Notes: generated by a model from the letters alone, not told the origin. Numbered from the stretch's first letter, positions 25,890 to 34,894 are shown. The stretch is 64,000 bases of DNA from Neorhizobium tomejilense (GCA_002968845.1 PVBG01000001.1:186001-250000); one strand, 5' to 3'. Numbers and translations are program-made.

Positions 25890-27425
25890 ATGACCATGTT
25901 CCTGAAAAGTCGCCATTTCGCGCTCGCCTGCGCGGTTGCGGGCAGCCTCGTGTTTCCTGTCGCAGCGAGTGCCGCAACGCTCAACGTGATGCAGACCGAA
26001 GCTCCGCGTTCCATGGATCCGGGCGACCAGACCGCGACCTATACCGCGGCCCTGCTCGACCCGATGTATGAAGGCCTCGTCAAGCGCGATCCCGACCTGT
26101 CGCTGAAGCCCGCGCTTGCCACCGAATGGTCGGCAGACGCTTCCGGTCTGGTCTGGACCTTCAAGCTGCGTCCGGGCGTAAAATTCCATGACGGCACGGC
26201 CTTCGACGCCGACGCCGTGGTCAAGAATTTTGCCCGCCACCTCGATACCAAGCGCGGCCTCGCCGCCAGCGGCCGGCTGCGGACCTTCCTCGAAGGTGTC
26301 ACCGCCGTCGACCCGACGACCGTCCAGTTCAAGCTGAAGACGCAGTATCCGGCCTTCCTCGCGCTACTCACGACCGGTCCCTGCCTGATGGTCAGCCCGA
26401 CCGCGGATGCCGCCGGCACGGTCGGCTCCAAGGCCGTCGGCACCGGTCCCTATAAGCTGCAGGAATACAAGTCCGGCGAATACGTGCTGCAGGCCAAGAA
26501 CACCGACTGGTGGGGCGGCGCGCCGAAGGGCGAGGACCAGATCAAGTGGAGCTGGACCGGCGAGCCTTCCGTCATGAACATGGCCCTGCAGACGGGCGAC
26601 GCCGACGTCATCAACCCGTTCCCGGCCGCCTTTGCCGCGCAGGTCAAGGCAAACCCCGAGATGAAGCTCTCGACGACCGACGGTTCGGCCGTGTTCTGGG
26701 TCTCGCTCAACACCAAGCTGAAGCCGCTCGACGACGTTCGCGTCCGTCAGGCGCTGAACTATGCGACCGACCACGAGGGCATCGTCAAGGCGTTCATGAA
26801 CGGTTATGCGACGCCGGCGAACTCGCCGCTCGCACCGGTCACCCCCGGTTACGACAAGTCGCTGAACCCATATCCGTACAATATCGAGAAGGCCAAGCAA
26901 CTCCTGAAGGAAGCCGGTTACCCGGATGGCTTTGCCATGTCGACTATCGTGCAGGAGCAGGAATCGCGCATCGGCGAACTGCTGCAGGCGATGTGGGCCA
27001 AGGCCGGCGTCAAGCTGGACGTGCGCAAGATGGAAGGCGGCGTCTGGTCGAAGGCGGCTTTCCAGGATCCGGCAGGCAAGGAAAAGGACAATATCGGTTC
27101 GTCGATCGCTTCATGGTCTTCCGGCGTCAACGGCGCCGACTTGCAGTTCCGTCCGCTCTATTACTCGAAGAGCGCTTCACCGGCCGGCGCCAACCTCGGC
27201 TTCTTCACGGACGCCAAGCTTGACGAACTGATCGACAAGGCCGCATCGACGCTCGACGAAAAGGCGCGCAACGCCATCTATGTCGACGCCCAGAGACAGG
27301 TGAACGATCAGGCTCCGCATGTTCTGCTCTATACCAAGCAGGACCTGTTTGCGACGCGCGCCAGCGTCAAGGGTGCCTGGGTCATCCCAGGCGGGCTGAT
27401 CGTCGTGAAGGACGCCAAGAAGTAA
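25890..27425 (+). CDS. ABC peptide/oligosaccharide substrate-binding protein (family 5)
   Basis: 511-residue periplasmic receptor of the DppA/OppA class. The signal peptide covers about residues 1-28 (cut after AASA). The mature protein shows EAPRSMDPGDQTATYTAALLDPMYEGLVKRD, WTFKLRPGVKFHDGTAFDADAVV, and the usual VRQALNYATDHEGIV. An AAGGG site lies nine bases before ATG 25890. It starts an operon with two permeases, a ROK kinase and CutC. Ligands of this family include di- and oligopeptides, muropeptides and some sugars; the kinase and ROK repressor hint at a sugar-containing ligand. Confidence 0.87.
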   Translation: MTMFLKSRHFALACAVAGSLVFPVAASAATLNVMQTEAPRSMDPGDQTATYTAALLDPMYEGLVKRDPDLSLKPALATEWSADASGLVWTFKLRPGVKFHDGTAFDADAVVKNFARHLDTKRGLAASGRLRTFLEGVTAVDPTTVQFKLKTQYPAFLALLTTGPCLMVSPTADAAGTVGSKAVGTGPYKLQEYKSGEYVLQAKNTDWWGGAPKGEDQIKWSWTGEPSVMNMALQTGDADVINPFPAAFAAQVKANPEMKLSTTDGSAVFWVSLNTKLKPLDDVRVRQALNYATDHEGIVKAFMNGYATPANSPLAPVTPGYDKSLNPYPYNIEKAKQLLKEAGYPDGFAMSTIVQEQESRIGELLQAMWAKAGVKLDVRKMEGGVWSKAAFQDPAGKEKDNIGSSIASWSSGVNGADLQFRPLYYSKSASPAGANLGFFTDAKLDELIDKAASTLDEKARNAIYVDAQRQVNDQAPHVLLYTKQDLFATRASVKGAWVIPGGLIVVKDAKK

Positions 27426-27435
27426 TATCAACAGT

Positions 27436-27470
27436 ACGGCGGATGGAGAAATCCGTCCGCCGTTTCCTTT
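27436..27470 (+). terminator. Attenuating hairpin between receptor and permease genes
   Basis: GC-rich stem ACGGCGGA / TCCGCCGT with a 12-base loop that contains further pairing, followed by TTCCTTTT. It lies 10 bases after the receptor stop and 43 before the permease start. Such hairpins usually let most transcripts stop after the abundant binding protein while some continue. Confidence 0.7.
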
Positions 27471-27512
27471 TATGAAACATGGGGCCGGGAAAACGGGCTC
27501 CAGGACAGGCGC

Positions 27513-28433
27513 ATGAAAGCCTATATCCTCAAGAAATTGCTGGCTCTGCCGTTGATCCTGGTCGGCGTTTCGCTGCTGGTCTTCGTGGCGATCCGCGCTC
27601 TGCCGGGTGATCCGGCGCGGCTGATGGCCGGACCCGAGGCGACCCAGGAGGCGGTCGACAACATGACTGTCCGGCTTGGCCTCGACCGCAGCCTGCCGGC
27701 GCAATATGCCTCGTTTGCCTATGGGGCGGTGAGGGGCGATCTCGGTACGTCGATCAAGTCCAAACTGCCGGTCGTCGCCGAAATCGGCGAGCGCCTGCCG
27801 TTCACCATCGGGCTGGCGATCACCGCCTATCTGATCGCCATCGGCATCGGCGTGCCGGCCGGCATGATCGCGGCGATCTACCGGCATGGCTGGCCGGACC
27901 AGTTCGTCATGATTCTTGCGATTGCCGGCGCCTCGATCGCCAATTTCTGGCTCGCGCTGATGGCGATGAATACGTTTTCCGTGCATCTCGGCTGGCTGCC
28001 GCTGCTTGGCGCCAGTTCGTGGAAAAGTTTCATTCTGCCATCGATCACGCTTGCGGTGCTGCCGACGGCCGTCATCGCCCGTATGACGCGCTCCAGCATG
28101 ATCGAGGTGATGAGCCAGGATTATATCCGCACCGCCTATGCCAAGGGTGTCCTGCCGAGAAACATCTACTGGAGCCATGCGCTGCGCAACGCGCTCATCC
28201 CGATCATCACCATCGTGGGATTGAATTTCGGCAGCCTGATGGGCGGCGCTGTCGTGACCGAATCGGTCTTCAACTGGCCGGGTATCGGACGGTTTCTGGT
28301 CGATGCGGTGCGCTACCGGGATTATCCGGTCATCCAGGGCGTGACGCTGGTGGCGGTCACCGGCGTGGTGATGACGAACTTTCTCGCCGAGCTGTTGATC
28401 GCCGTCCTCAACCCGAAGATAAGGTTCGACTGA
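27513..28433 (+). CDS. ABC peptide-importer permease (DppB type)
   Basis: 306-residue inner-membrane protein. The first helix (residues 8-30) is followed by the DppB-type RALPGDPARLMAG and the paired G-LGLDRSLPAQY motif; the EAA-like coupling loop is YIRTAYAKGVLPRNIYWSHALRNALIPIITIVG. Its stop overlaps the next permease start as TGATG. The operon has no ATPase gene, so a shared ATPase from elsewhere must power it. Confidence 0.88.
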   Translation: MKAYILKKLLALPLILVGVSLLVFVAIRALPGDPARLMAGPEATQEAVDNMTVRLGLDRSLPAQYASFAYGAVRGDLGTSIKSKLPVVAEIGERLPFTIGLAITAYLIAIGIGVPAGMIAAIYRHGWPDQFVMILAIAGASIANFWLALMAMNTFSVHLGWLPLLGASSWKSFILPSITLAVLPTAVIARMTRSSMIEVMSQDYIRTAYAKGVLPRNIYWSHALRNALIPIITIVGLNFGSLMGGAVVTESVFNWPGIGRFLVDAVRYRDYPVIQGVTLVAVTGVVMTNFLAELLIAVLNPKIRFD

Positions 28434-29299
28434 TGGCGTCCGTTGACACCGATATCGCGTCGCGGCGCCCTGCCGTTATCCGGGGACTGCGCTGGATGGC
28501 GACCCATCGCAGCATCACGCTCGGTGGCCTGCTGATCGGCGTCATCGTTCTTGCGGCCATCTGCGCGCCGCTGATCGCACCCGCCGATCCCTATATGCAG
28601 GATCTGCTAGCGACCATGGAACCGCCGTCGCTGGCGCATCCGTTCGGCACCGACGACAACGGTCGCGACATCTTCGCCCGGGTCATCTTCGGGGCGCGCA
28701 TCTCACTGCTTGAAGTGGTCCTGGCCGTAGGGCTGGCGGTGCTGGTCGGCGTGCCGCTCGGCATCCTGTCGGGCATGAGCGGCCGGTATGTCGACCAGGC
28801 GATCATGTGGACGATGGACATCCTGTTTGCCTTTCCGGGCATCGTGCTCGCCATCCTGATCGTCAGCGTGCTCGGCACCAGCCTGATCAACCTTTTGATC
28901 GCCATTGCCATTTTCTCCGTGCCGGTCTACGCCCGGCTCAGCCGAAACCTGACGCTGGGCCTGAAGCGCATGGACTATGTCGAAGCCGCCATCTCGCTCG
29001 GCATCTCGCGCCGCCGCATCATGAGCCATTACATCCTGCGCAACGCGATCGGGCCGATCATCGTGCAGTCGACGCTGACCGCCGGCACGGTCATCCTGTC
29101 GGCCGCAAGCCTGTCGTTCCTCGGCCTTGGCGCCCAGCCGCCGCTTCCCGAGTGGGGCGCTATGATGAGCGACGGCCGCAACTATCTTGGCCTCAACATC
29201 TGGATGTCGCTGTTTCCGGGGCTGGCGATCATGATCACCGTGCTCGGCTTCAACATTCTCGGCGACGGTCTTCGCGACCTTCTGGATCCGCGCAAATGA
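28433..29299 (+). CDS. ABC peptide-importer permease (DppC type)
   Basis: 288-residue partner permease with the DppC order: soluble N-terminus, helix 1, then LAHPFGTDDNGRDIFARVIFGARISL, and the coupling loop DYVEAAISLGISRRRIMSHYILRNAIGPIIVQ, ending in GDGLRDLLDPRK. Start 28433 shares a base with the stop of the preceding gene; the open frame upstream to 28019 is inside that gene. Its stop overlaps the ROK kinase start (ATGA). Confidence 0.88.
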   Translation: MASVDTDIASRRPAVIRGLRWMATHRSITLGGLLIGVIVLAAICAPLIAPADPYMQDLLATMEPPSLAHPFGTDDNGRDIFARVIFGARISLLEVVLAVGLAVLVGVPLGILSGMSGRYVDQAIMWTMDILFAFPGIVLAILIVSVLGTSLINLLIAIAIFSVPVYARLSRNLTLGLKRMDYVEAAISLGISRRRIMSHYILRNAIGPIIVQSTLTAGTVILSAASLSFLGLGAQPPLPEWGAMMSDGRNYLGLNIWMSLFPGLAIMITVLGFNILGDGLRDLLDPRK

Positions 29300-30315
29300 G
29301 CATCGCCGCCACACCCCGCACGACAGGCCAGCCAGCAATTGACAGCGTGGGGCCGGCAAAACCGGTCTTCTGCGTCGATATCGGTGGGTCGTTCATGAAA
29401 TTCGCGGCCTCGCCGGCGCCGGGCGCGCTTGTTCCGCTCGACAAGGTTGCGACGCCCGCTGCCAATTGGGACGATCTTGCGGCCTCCCTCGCGACGCTTA
29501 TCGAGCGCAATGCGCAGGCGGGTGATCCGGCTTCGCCGCTGGCGCTGTCGATTGCCGGCCTCATCGATCCTCGGACCGGGGTTGCCACCTCGGCCAATAT
29601 TCCCTGCATTACCGGAAGGCGGATCGGCGACGAACTTTCGGTCATCCTCGGACGGCCGGTGCTGGCCGCAAACGATGCGGACTGTCTGACGCTCGCCGAG
29701 GCCAACGAGGGGGTAGGGCGAGGCCATGCGGTCGTCTTCTGCGCCATCATGGGCACCGGCATCGGCGGCGGCCTTGCGATTGATGGGCGGCTGGTGCGCG
29801 GGGCCGGCGGGGTCACCGGCGAGTGGGGCCATGGCCCGATCCTCAACACGACGGTCGAGATCGGCGGCGAGACGCTGCATATCCCGCGCTTCTCCTGCGG
29901 CTGTGGCCAGTCCGGCTGCGTCGACACGATCGGCGGGGCACGCGGCATCGAGCGGCTGCATCATTTCCTGCATGGCTGCGAGGAGACCAGCTACCGGATA
30001 CTCGAGGACTGGCAGGCGGACGAGGCGAGGGCGGCAAAGACCGTCGCCGTCTATCTCGAACTGATCGCCGATCCGCTGGCGCTGTCGGTCAATGTCACCG
30101 GCGCCTCGATCGTGCCGGTCGGCGGCGGGCTTGCCTCGGTCACGCCCCTCATCGATGCGCTCGACCGGGCGGTGCGCAAGCGTATCCTCAACCGTTTCGA
30201 TCACCCGCTGGTGACACCGGCGCTCCGGCTGGAGGATGGCGGGCTGGTCGGGGCCGCCGTGCTCGGCCATCAAAGCGCCGGCTACGGTCGCGAGAGTGCC
30301 GTTCAAGGTCATTAA
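29296..30315 (+). CDS. ROK-family sugar kinase
   Basis: 339-residue kinase-type ROK protein. It has the ATP phosphate loop FCVDIGGSFMKF, catalytic Asp in AANDADCLTLAEA, the MGTGIGGGLAIDGRLVRGAGG loop, EWGHGPI, and the zinc motif FSCGCGQSGCVDTIGGARGIE. Unlike the regulator at 24612 it has no DNA-binding domain and keeps the phosphate loop, so it is likely an active hexose or amino-sugar kinase (glucokinase, ManNAc or GlcNAc kinase class). Translational overlap with the importer permease suggests it phosphorylates a sugar released from the imported compound. Confidence 0.83.
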   Translation: MSIAATPRTTGQPAIDSVGPAKPVFCVDIGGSFMKFAASPAPGALVPLDKVATPAANWDDLAASLATLIERNAQAGDPASPLALSIAGLIDPRTGVATSANIPCITGRRIGDELSVILGRPVLAANDADCLTLAEANEGVGRGHAVVFCAIMGTGIGGGLAIDGRLVRGAGGVTGEWGHGPILNTTVEIGGETLHIPRFSCGCGQSGCVDTIGGARGIERLHHFLHGCEETSYRILEDWQADEARAAKTVAVYLELIADPLALSVNVTGASIVPVGGGLASVTPLIDALDRAVRKRILNRFDHPLVTPALRLEDGGLVGAAVLGHQSAGYGRESAVQGH

Positions 30316-30372
30316 AGCGCCTTTCAGCGGCGCCTGCTGTTACAAGAGTGCCGGTCATCAAGGAGACTGATC

Positions 30373-31110
30373 CTGTCCATCCTGCTCGAAGTCTGCGTCG
30401 ATAGTCCCGAAGGTCTGGCGGCTGCCATCGCCGGCGGCGCAAACCGCATCGAACTCTGCGCGGCACTCGATGTCGGCGGACTGACGCCGCCGCCGGGCAT
30501 GATCGCGCTTGCCGCCAAGGCGCCGGTCCCGGTCTATGCGATCATCCGGCCCCGCGCTGGAAGCTTCGTCTACGACGTCGACAACGAGGCAGCGATGATG
30601 GCCGATATCGATGCGGTTCGGGCGGCGGGCCTTGCAGGCGTGGTGATTGGCGCGAGCCGGCCGGACATGACACTCGACATGGGCTTGCTCAAGCGGCTGA
30701 TAGAGCATGCGCGGGGGCTGGGCGTGACGCTTCACCGCGCCTTCGATCTGGTGCCCGATCCGTTCGAGGCCCTGGAACAGGCGGTCGCACTCGGCGTCGA
30801 ACGCATCCTGACCTCCGGCCTCAAGGTCAATGGGCCGGACGGGACCGAGATGTTGAAGATGCTGGCGGAGCGGGCTGGGGACAGGGTTTCGATCATGCCC
30901 GGCGGCGGCATCAATCTCGCGACCGTCGAGCGGGTGGTGCGCGAAACCGGCGTGCATGAGGTCCACAGTTCCTGCCGCCGGACCGTCGGAAGCAGGGACG
31001 AACGCGCGATTGCCTTCGGTTTCCAGGCGCCTGTTTCCCATGAGACGAGCAGCGAGATCGTTCGGCAGATGCGCGGTTTGCTCGATGAATTGGAGGTAGT
31101 GCGGGACTGA
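30373..31110 (+). CDS. cutC: CutC family protein, apparently from a CTG start
   Basis: 245-residue TIM-barrel protein of the CutC family (named for copper homeostasis, exact function unsettled). The conserved N-terminus is present in frame: SILLEVCVDSPEGLAAAIAGG, RIELCAALDVGGLTPPPG, then IIRPRAGSFVY, LHRAFDLVPDPFEALEQ, ILTSG and VHEVHSS. No ATG, GTG or TTG exists in this frame between the stop at 30313 and ATG 30499, which would remove the first 42 conserved residues. AAGGAGA at 30359-30365 is correctly spaced for CTG 30373, so a non-AUG start (CTG 30373, or less likely CTG 30367 or ATC 30370) is proposed. It is the last gene of the importer/kinase operon. Confidence 0.78.
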   Translation: MSILLEVCVDSPEGLAAAIAGGANRIELCAALDVGGLTPPPGMIALAAKAPVPVYAIIRPRAGSFVYDVDNEAAMMADIDAVRAAGLAGVVIGASRPDMTLDMGLLKRLIEHARGLGVTLHRAFDLVPDPFEALEQAVALGVERILTSGLKVNGPDGTEMLKMLAERAGDRVSIMPGGGINLATVERVVRETGVHEVHSSCRRTVGSRDERAIAFGFQAPVSHETSSEIVRQMRGLLDELEVVRD

Positions 31111-31117
31111 CGCTCAG

Positions 31118-31139
31118 GTGTCTGCCGGTCGGCAGGCAC
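31118..31139 (+). terminator. Hairpin after cutC, weak terminator
   Basis: 10-bp stem with one wobble pair (GTGTCTGCCG / CGGCAGGCAC) and a two-base loop, eight bases after the cutC stop. No T-tract follows, so it is more likely an mRNA 3' end stabiliser or Rho-associated site than an intrinsic terminator. Confidence 0.4.
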
Positions 31140-31284
31140 GACTTTGCGGCAGGCCGCCGGGGGACGACGACCTGCCGCTCAGCCATGAGGGAGGATGTTA
31201 CGAAATTGAGGAGATAGGCACTTCCATGGTCAGCGGACGGCCGCCACCGTCCGCTCATGCACTGCTATGCACTTTCATTCACTG

Positions 31285-31935
31285 TCATGCGCAGAGGCTG
31301 CGGAGTGCTTCGTGCTTCTTGATTTCGATGCAACGAATGCTCCGCAGTTTGATAAGGCCGGCCGTCCGGAGTTTTGCGAAAACGCGCGACACCGTTTCGA
31401 TCGTCAGGCCTAAATAGTCGGCTATATCAAGCCGGGTCATGGGTATGTCGAAATATTCGAGCCCGCCCTGGCGTTCCGCCATGTCGACGAGGAAGCCGGC
31501 GATCCGTTCCACCGCCGTCTGGCGGCCGATCATCATGATATGTTCCTGGGCGCGCAGCATGCCGCGCAGCGCCAGAGACAGCAGTTCCGGCAAGGCTTGG
31601 TCGTTGACGGTGCGGCTGATGGCGCGCAAGCCCGTCGGGGCGATGGCTTCGGCGAAGAAACTATGGGTCCGGTCAGCCTCGAACCCGAAAGTTTCTCCAG
31701 CCAGATGGAAAGCGATGACCTGCCTCCTTCCGTCCGACAACAGGCGGTGGATCCGCACGGCACCGAATTCGACGTGATAGAATGTTCCTGCCTTGTCGCC
31801 GGGGGCGTAGATTTCGGCACCGGCATTGAAGGTCGTCACGGTATTGGCCCGGAAGAGACCCGCGGCCTGGGGTGCGATCACGATCTGGCTCTTGGTGAGC
31901 TCCAACTTCGTGGCATGAGCGGCTGCGGTGTGCAT
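31285..31935 (-). CDS. fixK: FixK, Crp/Fnr-family regulator without iron-sulfur cysteines
   Basis: 216-residue activator of microaerobic genes. The cyclic-nucleotide-like barrel (about 30-140) contains VEFGAVRIHRLLSDGRRQVIAFHLAGETFGFEA and HSFFAEAI, closely matching rhizobial FixK; the C-terminal helix-turn-helix is MTRLDIADYLGLTIETVSRVFAKL. The Fnr N-terminal cysteines are absent, so it senses oxygen only through FixLJ-controlled synthesis. GTG 31941 is open, but ATG 31935 has AAGGGGAG at better spacing. A FixJ-like box lies about 80 bases upstream. Likely targets such as fixNOQP are outside this window. Confidence 0.88.
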   Translation of the reverse strand: MHTAAAHATKLELTKSQIVIAPQAAGLFRANTVTTFNAGAEIYAPGDKAGTFYHVEFGAVRIHRLLSDGRRQVIAFHLAGETFGFEADRTHSFFAEAIAPTGLRAISRTVNDQALPELLSLALRGMLRAQEHIMMIGRQTAVERIAGFLVDMAERQGGLEYFDIPMTRLDIADYLGLTIETVSRVFAKLRTAGLIKLRSIRCIEIKKHEALRSLCA

Positions 31936-32014
31936 GTTCACGTCTCCCCTTGCTGTAGTCTCAAGATGACAGAAGACGTGCAGGGGAAAAATTGGGTTGT
32001 ATCACTAGGGGGAT

Positions 32015-32022
32015 TTACGTAG
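32015..32022. promoter_or_regulatory. Candidate FixJ-binding box upstream of fixK
   Basis: TTACGTAG matches the published FixJ consensus GTAMGTAG at seven of eight positions and lies about 80 bases before the fixK start, consistent with the usual -69 to -44 location if the leader is short. The flanking TTTACGTAGG gives a partial palindrome. Confidence 0.55.
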
Positions 32023-32052
32023 GGGCGGGCGGCAGGACAGCTTCGATCCGGC

Positions 32053-32454
32053 TCAGGCCGTGAGCGCAAGGTTCTTGACGAGACCCAGAAGATCGGCGCC
32101 GTTGAACGGCTTGGCGAGACTCAGGACCGGGCCGATCTCGCCTTCGATGGGTGGAGACATGCCGTCGGTGAGCAGGATCACGGCCTGACCCGACTGGAGC
32201 AGGCGCTGCAGGATATCGCTCGAGGAGCGCAGTACCTGGTCGTCGATGATCATGCAAAGCGTCGGATCGAGCATGGCGCCGCTCTTGCGCCAGGATTCAT
32301 GGGCCTCGACCCGGTAGCCCTCTACCTCGAGTGCGAATGTCAACGACTGCCTGAGACCGAGATCGGGCGCGATGACGACTATGCTTCTCGCTTGTGATAA
32401 CACCAAACTTCCCGCGCGGGTGGGGGCAGCCGGAGAGCCGCTCAAATCAGACAT
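32053..32454 (-). CDS. Orphan single-domain receiver protein in the fix cluster
   Basis: 133-residue protein (116 if it starts at GTG 32403) consisting of one receiver-like domain with no output domain. The probable phospho-acceptor Asp is in LCMIIDDQVL, Thr in VILLTDG and Lys in SLAKPFNGADLL; the N-terminal acidic pair is reduced to one Asp in VIAPDLGLRQS, so phosphorylation may be weak. It lies between fixJ and fixK on the same strand and is probably a FixL phosphate sink, adaptor or feedback element. It is not FixT-like in size or sequence. A degenerate FixK box precedes it. The shorter start fits that box better. Confidence 0.7.
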   Translation of the reverse strand: MSDLSGSPAAPTRAGSLVLSQARSIVVIAPDLGLRQSLTFALEVEGYRVEAHESWRKSGAMLDPTLCMIIDDQVLRSSSDILQRLLQSGQAVILLTDGMSPPIEGEIGPVLSLAKPFNGADLLGLVKNLALTA

Positions 32455-32480
32455 CTAGGGCCTGCGCGGGGAGTAGCGCT

Positions 32481-32494
32481 TTGCGATAGATCAA
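32481..32494. promoter_or_regulatory. Degenerate FixK/Fnr box before the receiver gene
   Basis: Read on the minus strand this is TTGAT-CTAT-CGCAA, a full left half-site and a partial right one of the TTGAY-N4-RTCAA anaerobox. Its centre is about 84 bases before GTG 32403, which allows a -41.5 activator position if that start is used, but only 33 bases before ATG 32454. Confidence 0.45.
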
Positions 32495-32518
32495 GAAATT
32501 CCAATATTTTTCCGCCGT

Positions 32519-33139
32519 TCAATGGGGGCCGAAACCGGCGGCGATCGCCATGCGAACGAGTTGCGGCAGGCTTTTCGCCTTCATCTTGGCCATGACGTTG
32601 GCGCGATGCACCTCGACGGTGCGGGGGCTTATGTCGAGATCGTAGGCGATCGACTTGTTCGGCAGACCGGCAACCACGGCCGCCAGCACCTGCCTCTCCC
32701 GGTCGCTCAGGCTTTCAAGCCGCGTCTGAACCTCGGCCAGGTCGTCCGTATCGAGCATTTTGTCGGACAGCAACTCGGCCGCCCGCTGGATCGCTTCGAT
32801 GATGACCGTGTCGCCGAACGGTTTTTCGATGAAGTCGACGGCGCCTGCCTTCATCGCCTCCACCGCCATCGGCACGTCGCCGTGGCCGGTGATGACGATC
32901 GAAGGAATGCCGGTCCGGCTGGTTGTCAGCTTGCGGATCAGCTCGACGCCGGTCATGTCCGGCATCCTGAGGTCGGTGACCAGAACGCCGTTTCGCACGC
33001 TCGGCGCGAACTGCAGGAAGGACGAGGCGGTTTCATGCATGCGCACGGCAAAGCCGTTCATGGTCAGCATGAAGGCAAGGGACTTTCTGACCGGCTCCTC
33101 GTCGTCGACGATATGGATCGTGTAGTCACCCGTCTGCAT
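32519..33139 (-). CDS. fixJ: FixJ, oxygen-responsive response regulator
   Basis: 206-residue two-domain regulator activated by FixL under low oxygen. The receiver (1-122) has [22 protein letters not shown], the phospho-acceptor Asp56 in [13 protein letters not shown] (Asp54 in Sinorhizobium, which is two residues shorter at the start), [28 protein letters not shown]. The LuxR-type helix-turn-helix (140-206) reads [46 protein letters not shown] 33139 follows AAGGAGGAACGCGAG and overlaps the fixL 3' end by 14 bases. The frame to 33199 is inside fixL and is rejected. Confidence 0.93.
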   Translation of the reverse strand: MQTGDYTIHIVDDEEPVRKSLAFMLTMNGFAVRMHETASSFLQFAPSVRNGVLVTDLRMPDMTGVELIRKLTTSRTGIPSIVITGHGDVPMAVEAMKAGAVDFIEKPFGDTVIIEAIQRAAELLSDKMLDTDDLAEVQTRLESLSDRERQVLAAVVAGLPNKSIAYDLDISPRTVEVHRANVMAKMKAKSLPQLVRMAIAAGFGPH

Positions 33140-34643
33140 TCTCGCGTTCCTCCTTGTCGATCGGGAGTGTGAAACGGAACGTCGCTCCTCCGGCCTCATT
33201 GCGCGTCACCGTCATCTCGCCGCCATGCGCTTCGACGATACGCTTGGAAATCGAAAGCCCTATCCCCATTCCGCCGGCCTTGGTGGTGACGAAAGGTTTG
33301 AAAAGCTGCCCGGCGATCTCTTCGGGAATGCCGGGGCCGGTATCCTGGACGATCACCTGGATCATGTCTTCGTCCTCCTGCAGGGTTCGGATGACCAGTT
33401 CCCGCCGCGGGCTGTCGCGCATCGCCTCGATGGCGTTGCGCATCAGGTTGGTGAGCACCTGCTGGACCTGAATGCGATCGACGGTGACCATTTCCGGTCC
33501 TTGCGCGAACTCGAAAATCGCCCGGACACCTTTTTCGCGCGAACCGACCAGTGCCAGGGCGCCGGCCTCTTCTACCAGGCGCCGGATGTTCTCCGGCGCC
33601 TTTTCAGTCTCGCCCTTGGTCACGAATTCGCGGAGGTGCTTGATGATCCGGCCTGCTCTGAGCGACTGATGCGCCGTTTCCTCCAGAGCTTCGCGCATGC
33701 GCACCGCCACGGCTTCGTCCATGTCGCGCAGAAGGCGTGCGCAACCGTGCACATAGTTGGCGATCGCCGAGAGGGGCTGATTCAGTTCGTGGGCGAGGGT
33801 GGATGCCATTTCACCCATTTCATTAAGGCGGGCGAGCCGTGCGAGCTCTCCCTGGATCTCCTGCAGGCGTGCAGCCGATTCCTCGCGTTCGGTCAGGTCG
33901 CGCACGAAGCCGGTGAAGAAGGTTTCCCCGCCGGTATGGGTCTCGCCGACAGCAAGCTTCATCGGGAAGGTCGAGCCGTCCTTGCGCCGCCCGACGACCA
34001 CGCGGTCCATGCCGATGATCCGCTTCTCGCCGGTCCTCAGATACCTTTCCATATAGCCGTCGTGTTCGCGGCGGTAGGGTTCCGGCATCAGCATGCGCAG
34101 GTTCTGGCCGACCACCTCTTCTTCGCTGTAGCCGAACTGGCGAATTGCAGCGGCGTTGAAGGAGACGATCGTCCCGTCCCTTGTGCTGACGATGCTGGCA
34201 TCGAGAACGGTGTCGAGGACGGAGCGAAGATGGGCTTCGCGGGAATCAGCCTTCGCCTGGGCTTTTCCGATCGCCTTGCGGGCGGAATGAAGGATTTCGC
34301 CGAGCAGCGCGATCACCACGCCAATGACGCTGAGCATGGCCATTTCCGAAAAAACGGCTCCCCGCGGCGTCAACTCCTTGATGATGTAGCCTGCCAGAAC
34401 GGAAAGGGCCACCGCGAAAAGCGAGGCCCGCAGGCCACCGATAAGGGCGGCGACCAGGATCGGCGGAATGAAGAACGTGAAAGGTGCCCTTTCATCGAGG
34501 ACGCCATGCAGCGAAATGCGCAGCCCGAACGCGATCAGCACGCCGACGGTCGCAATGACATAAACCTCGGCGGGGGAAAACCGACGGCTCAAGAAAGATT
34601 GAATATAGTCATCCTTCTTTTCGGCGAACGTCTTGGAAGCCAT
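33126..34643 (-). CDS. fixL: FixL, heme-PAS oxygen-sensor histidine kinase
   Basis: 505-residue membrane kinase, the same length as Sinorhizobium FixL. Four hydrophobic segments occupy about residues 25-118. The heme PAS domain (about 135-255) has proximal His194 in [13 protein letters not shown] and the gating Arg region [24 protein letters not shown]. The phospho-acceptor is His285 in [19 protein letters not shown], and the ATPase domain shows [17 protein letters not shown] and [19 protein letters not shown]. Oxygen bound to heme inhibits the kinase; when oxygen falls, phosphate passes to FixJ, which induces fixK. It heads the fixLJ pair with overlapping reading frames. Confidence 0.94.
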   Translation of the reverse strand: MASKTFAEKKDDYIQSFLSRRFSPAEVYVIATVGVLIAFGLRISLHGVLDERAPFTFFIPPILVAALIGGLRASLFAVALSVLAGYIIKELTPRGAVFSEMAMLSVIGVVIALLGEILHSARKAIGKAQAKADSREAHLRSVLDTVLDASIVSTRDGTIVSFNAAAIRQFGYSEEEVVGQNLRMLMPEPYRREHDGYMERYLRTGEKRIIGMDRVVVGRRKDGSTFPMKLAVGETHTGGETFFTGFVRDLTEREESAARLQEIQGELARLARLNEMGEMASTLAHELNQPLSAIANYVHGCARLLRDMDEAVAVRMREALEETAHQSLRAGRIIKHLREFVTKGETEKAPENIRRLVEEAGALALVGSREKGVRAIFEFAQGPEMVTVDRIQVQQVLTNLMRNAIEAMRDSPRRELVIRTLQEDEDMIQVIVQDTGPGIPEEIAGQLFKPFVTTKAGGMGIGLSISKRIVEAHGGEMTVTRNEAGGATFRFTLPIDKEERENADG

Positions 34644-34894
34644 GATGCCTACCCGAAGCCGATCGTCTGCAGGAGGAACCCCATTCCTGTGTGCATCTGA
34701 AACCTGACAGCCTATCCTCGAATTCGTTCTAGCATGCGCGCGGATGCGGCGTCCAACGGCCGAAGCGGTTGTAGCTTAAAAAGCATATACTTTTGCGCGT
34801 TTATTTGTGCCGAGGTGTGGGCGGATGCCGGCACGAATGAAGCGGCGACGGTGCGCCGCTTCCGCCTATGCAACGACCCGCTGGGCCAAAGGGT

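Noticed and set aside
30499..31110. cutC starting at the first ATG
   Set aside because: This start removes 42 residues that are conserved in the family and encoded in frame directly upstream behind a ribosome site.
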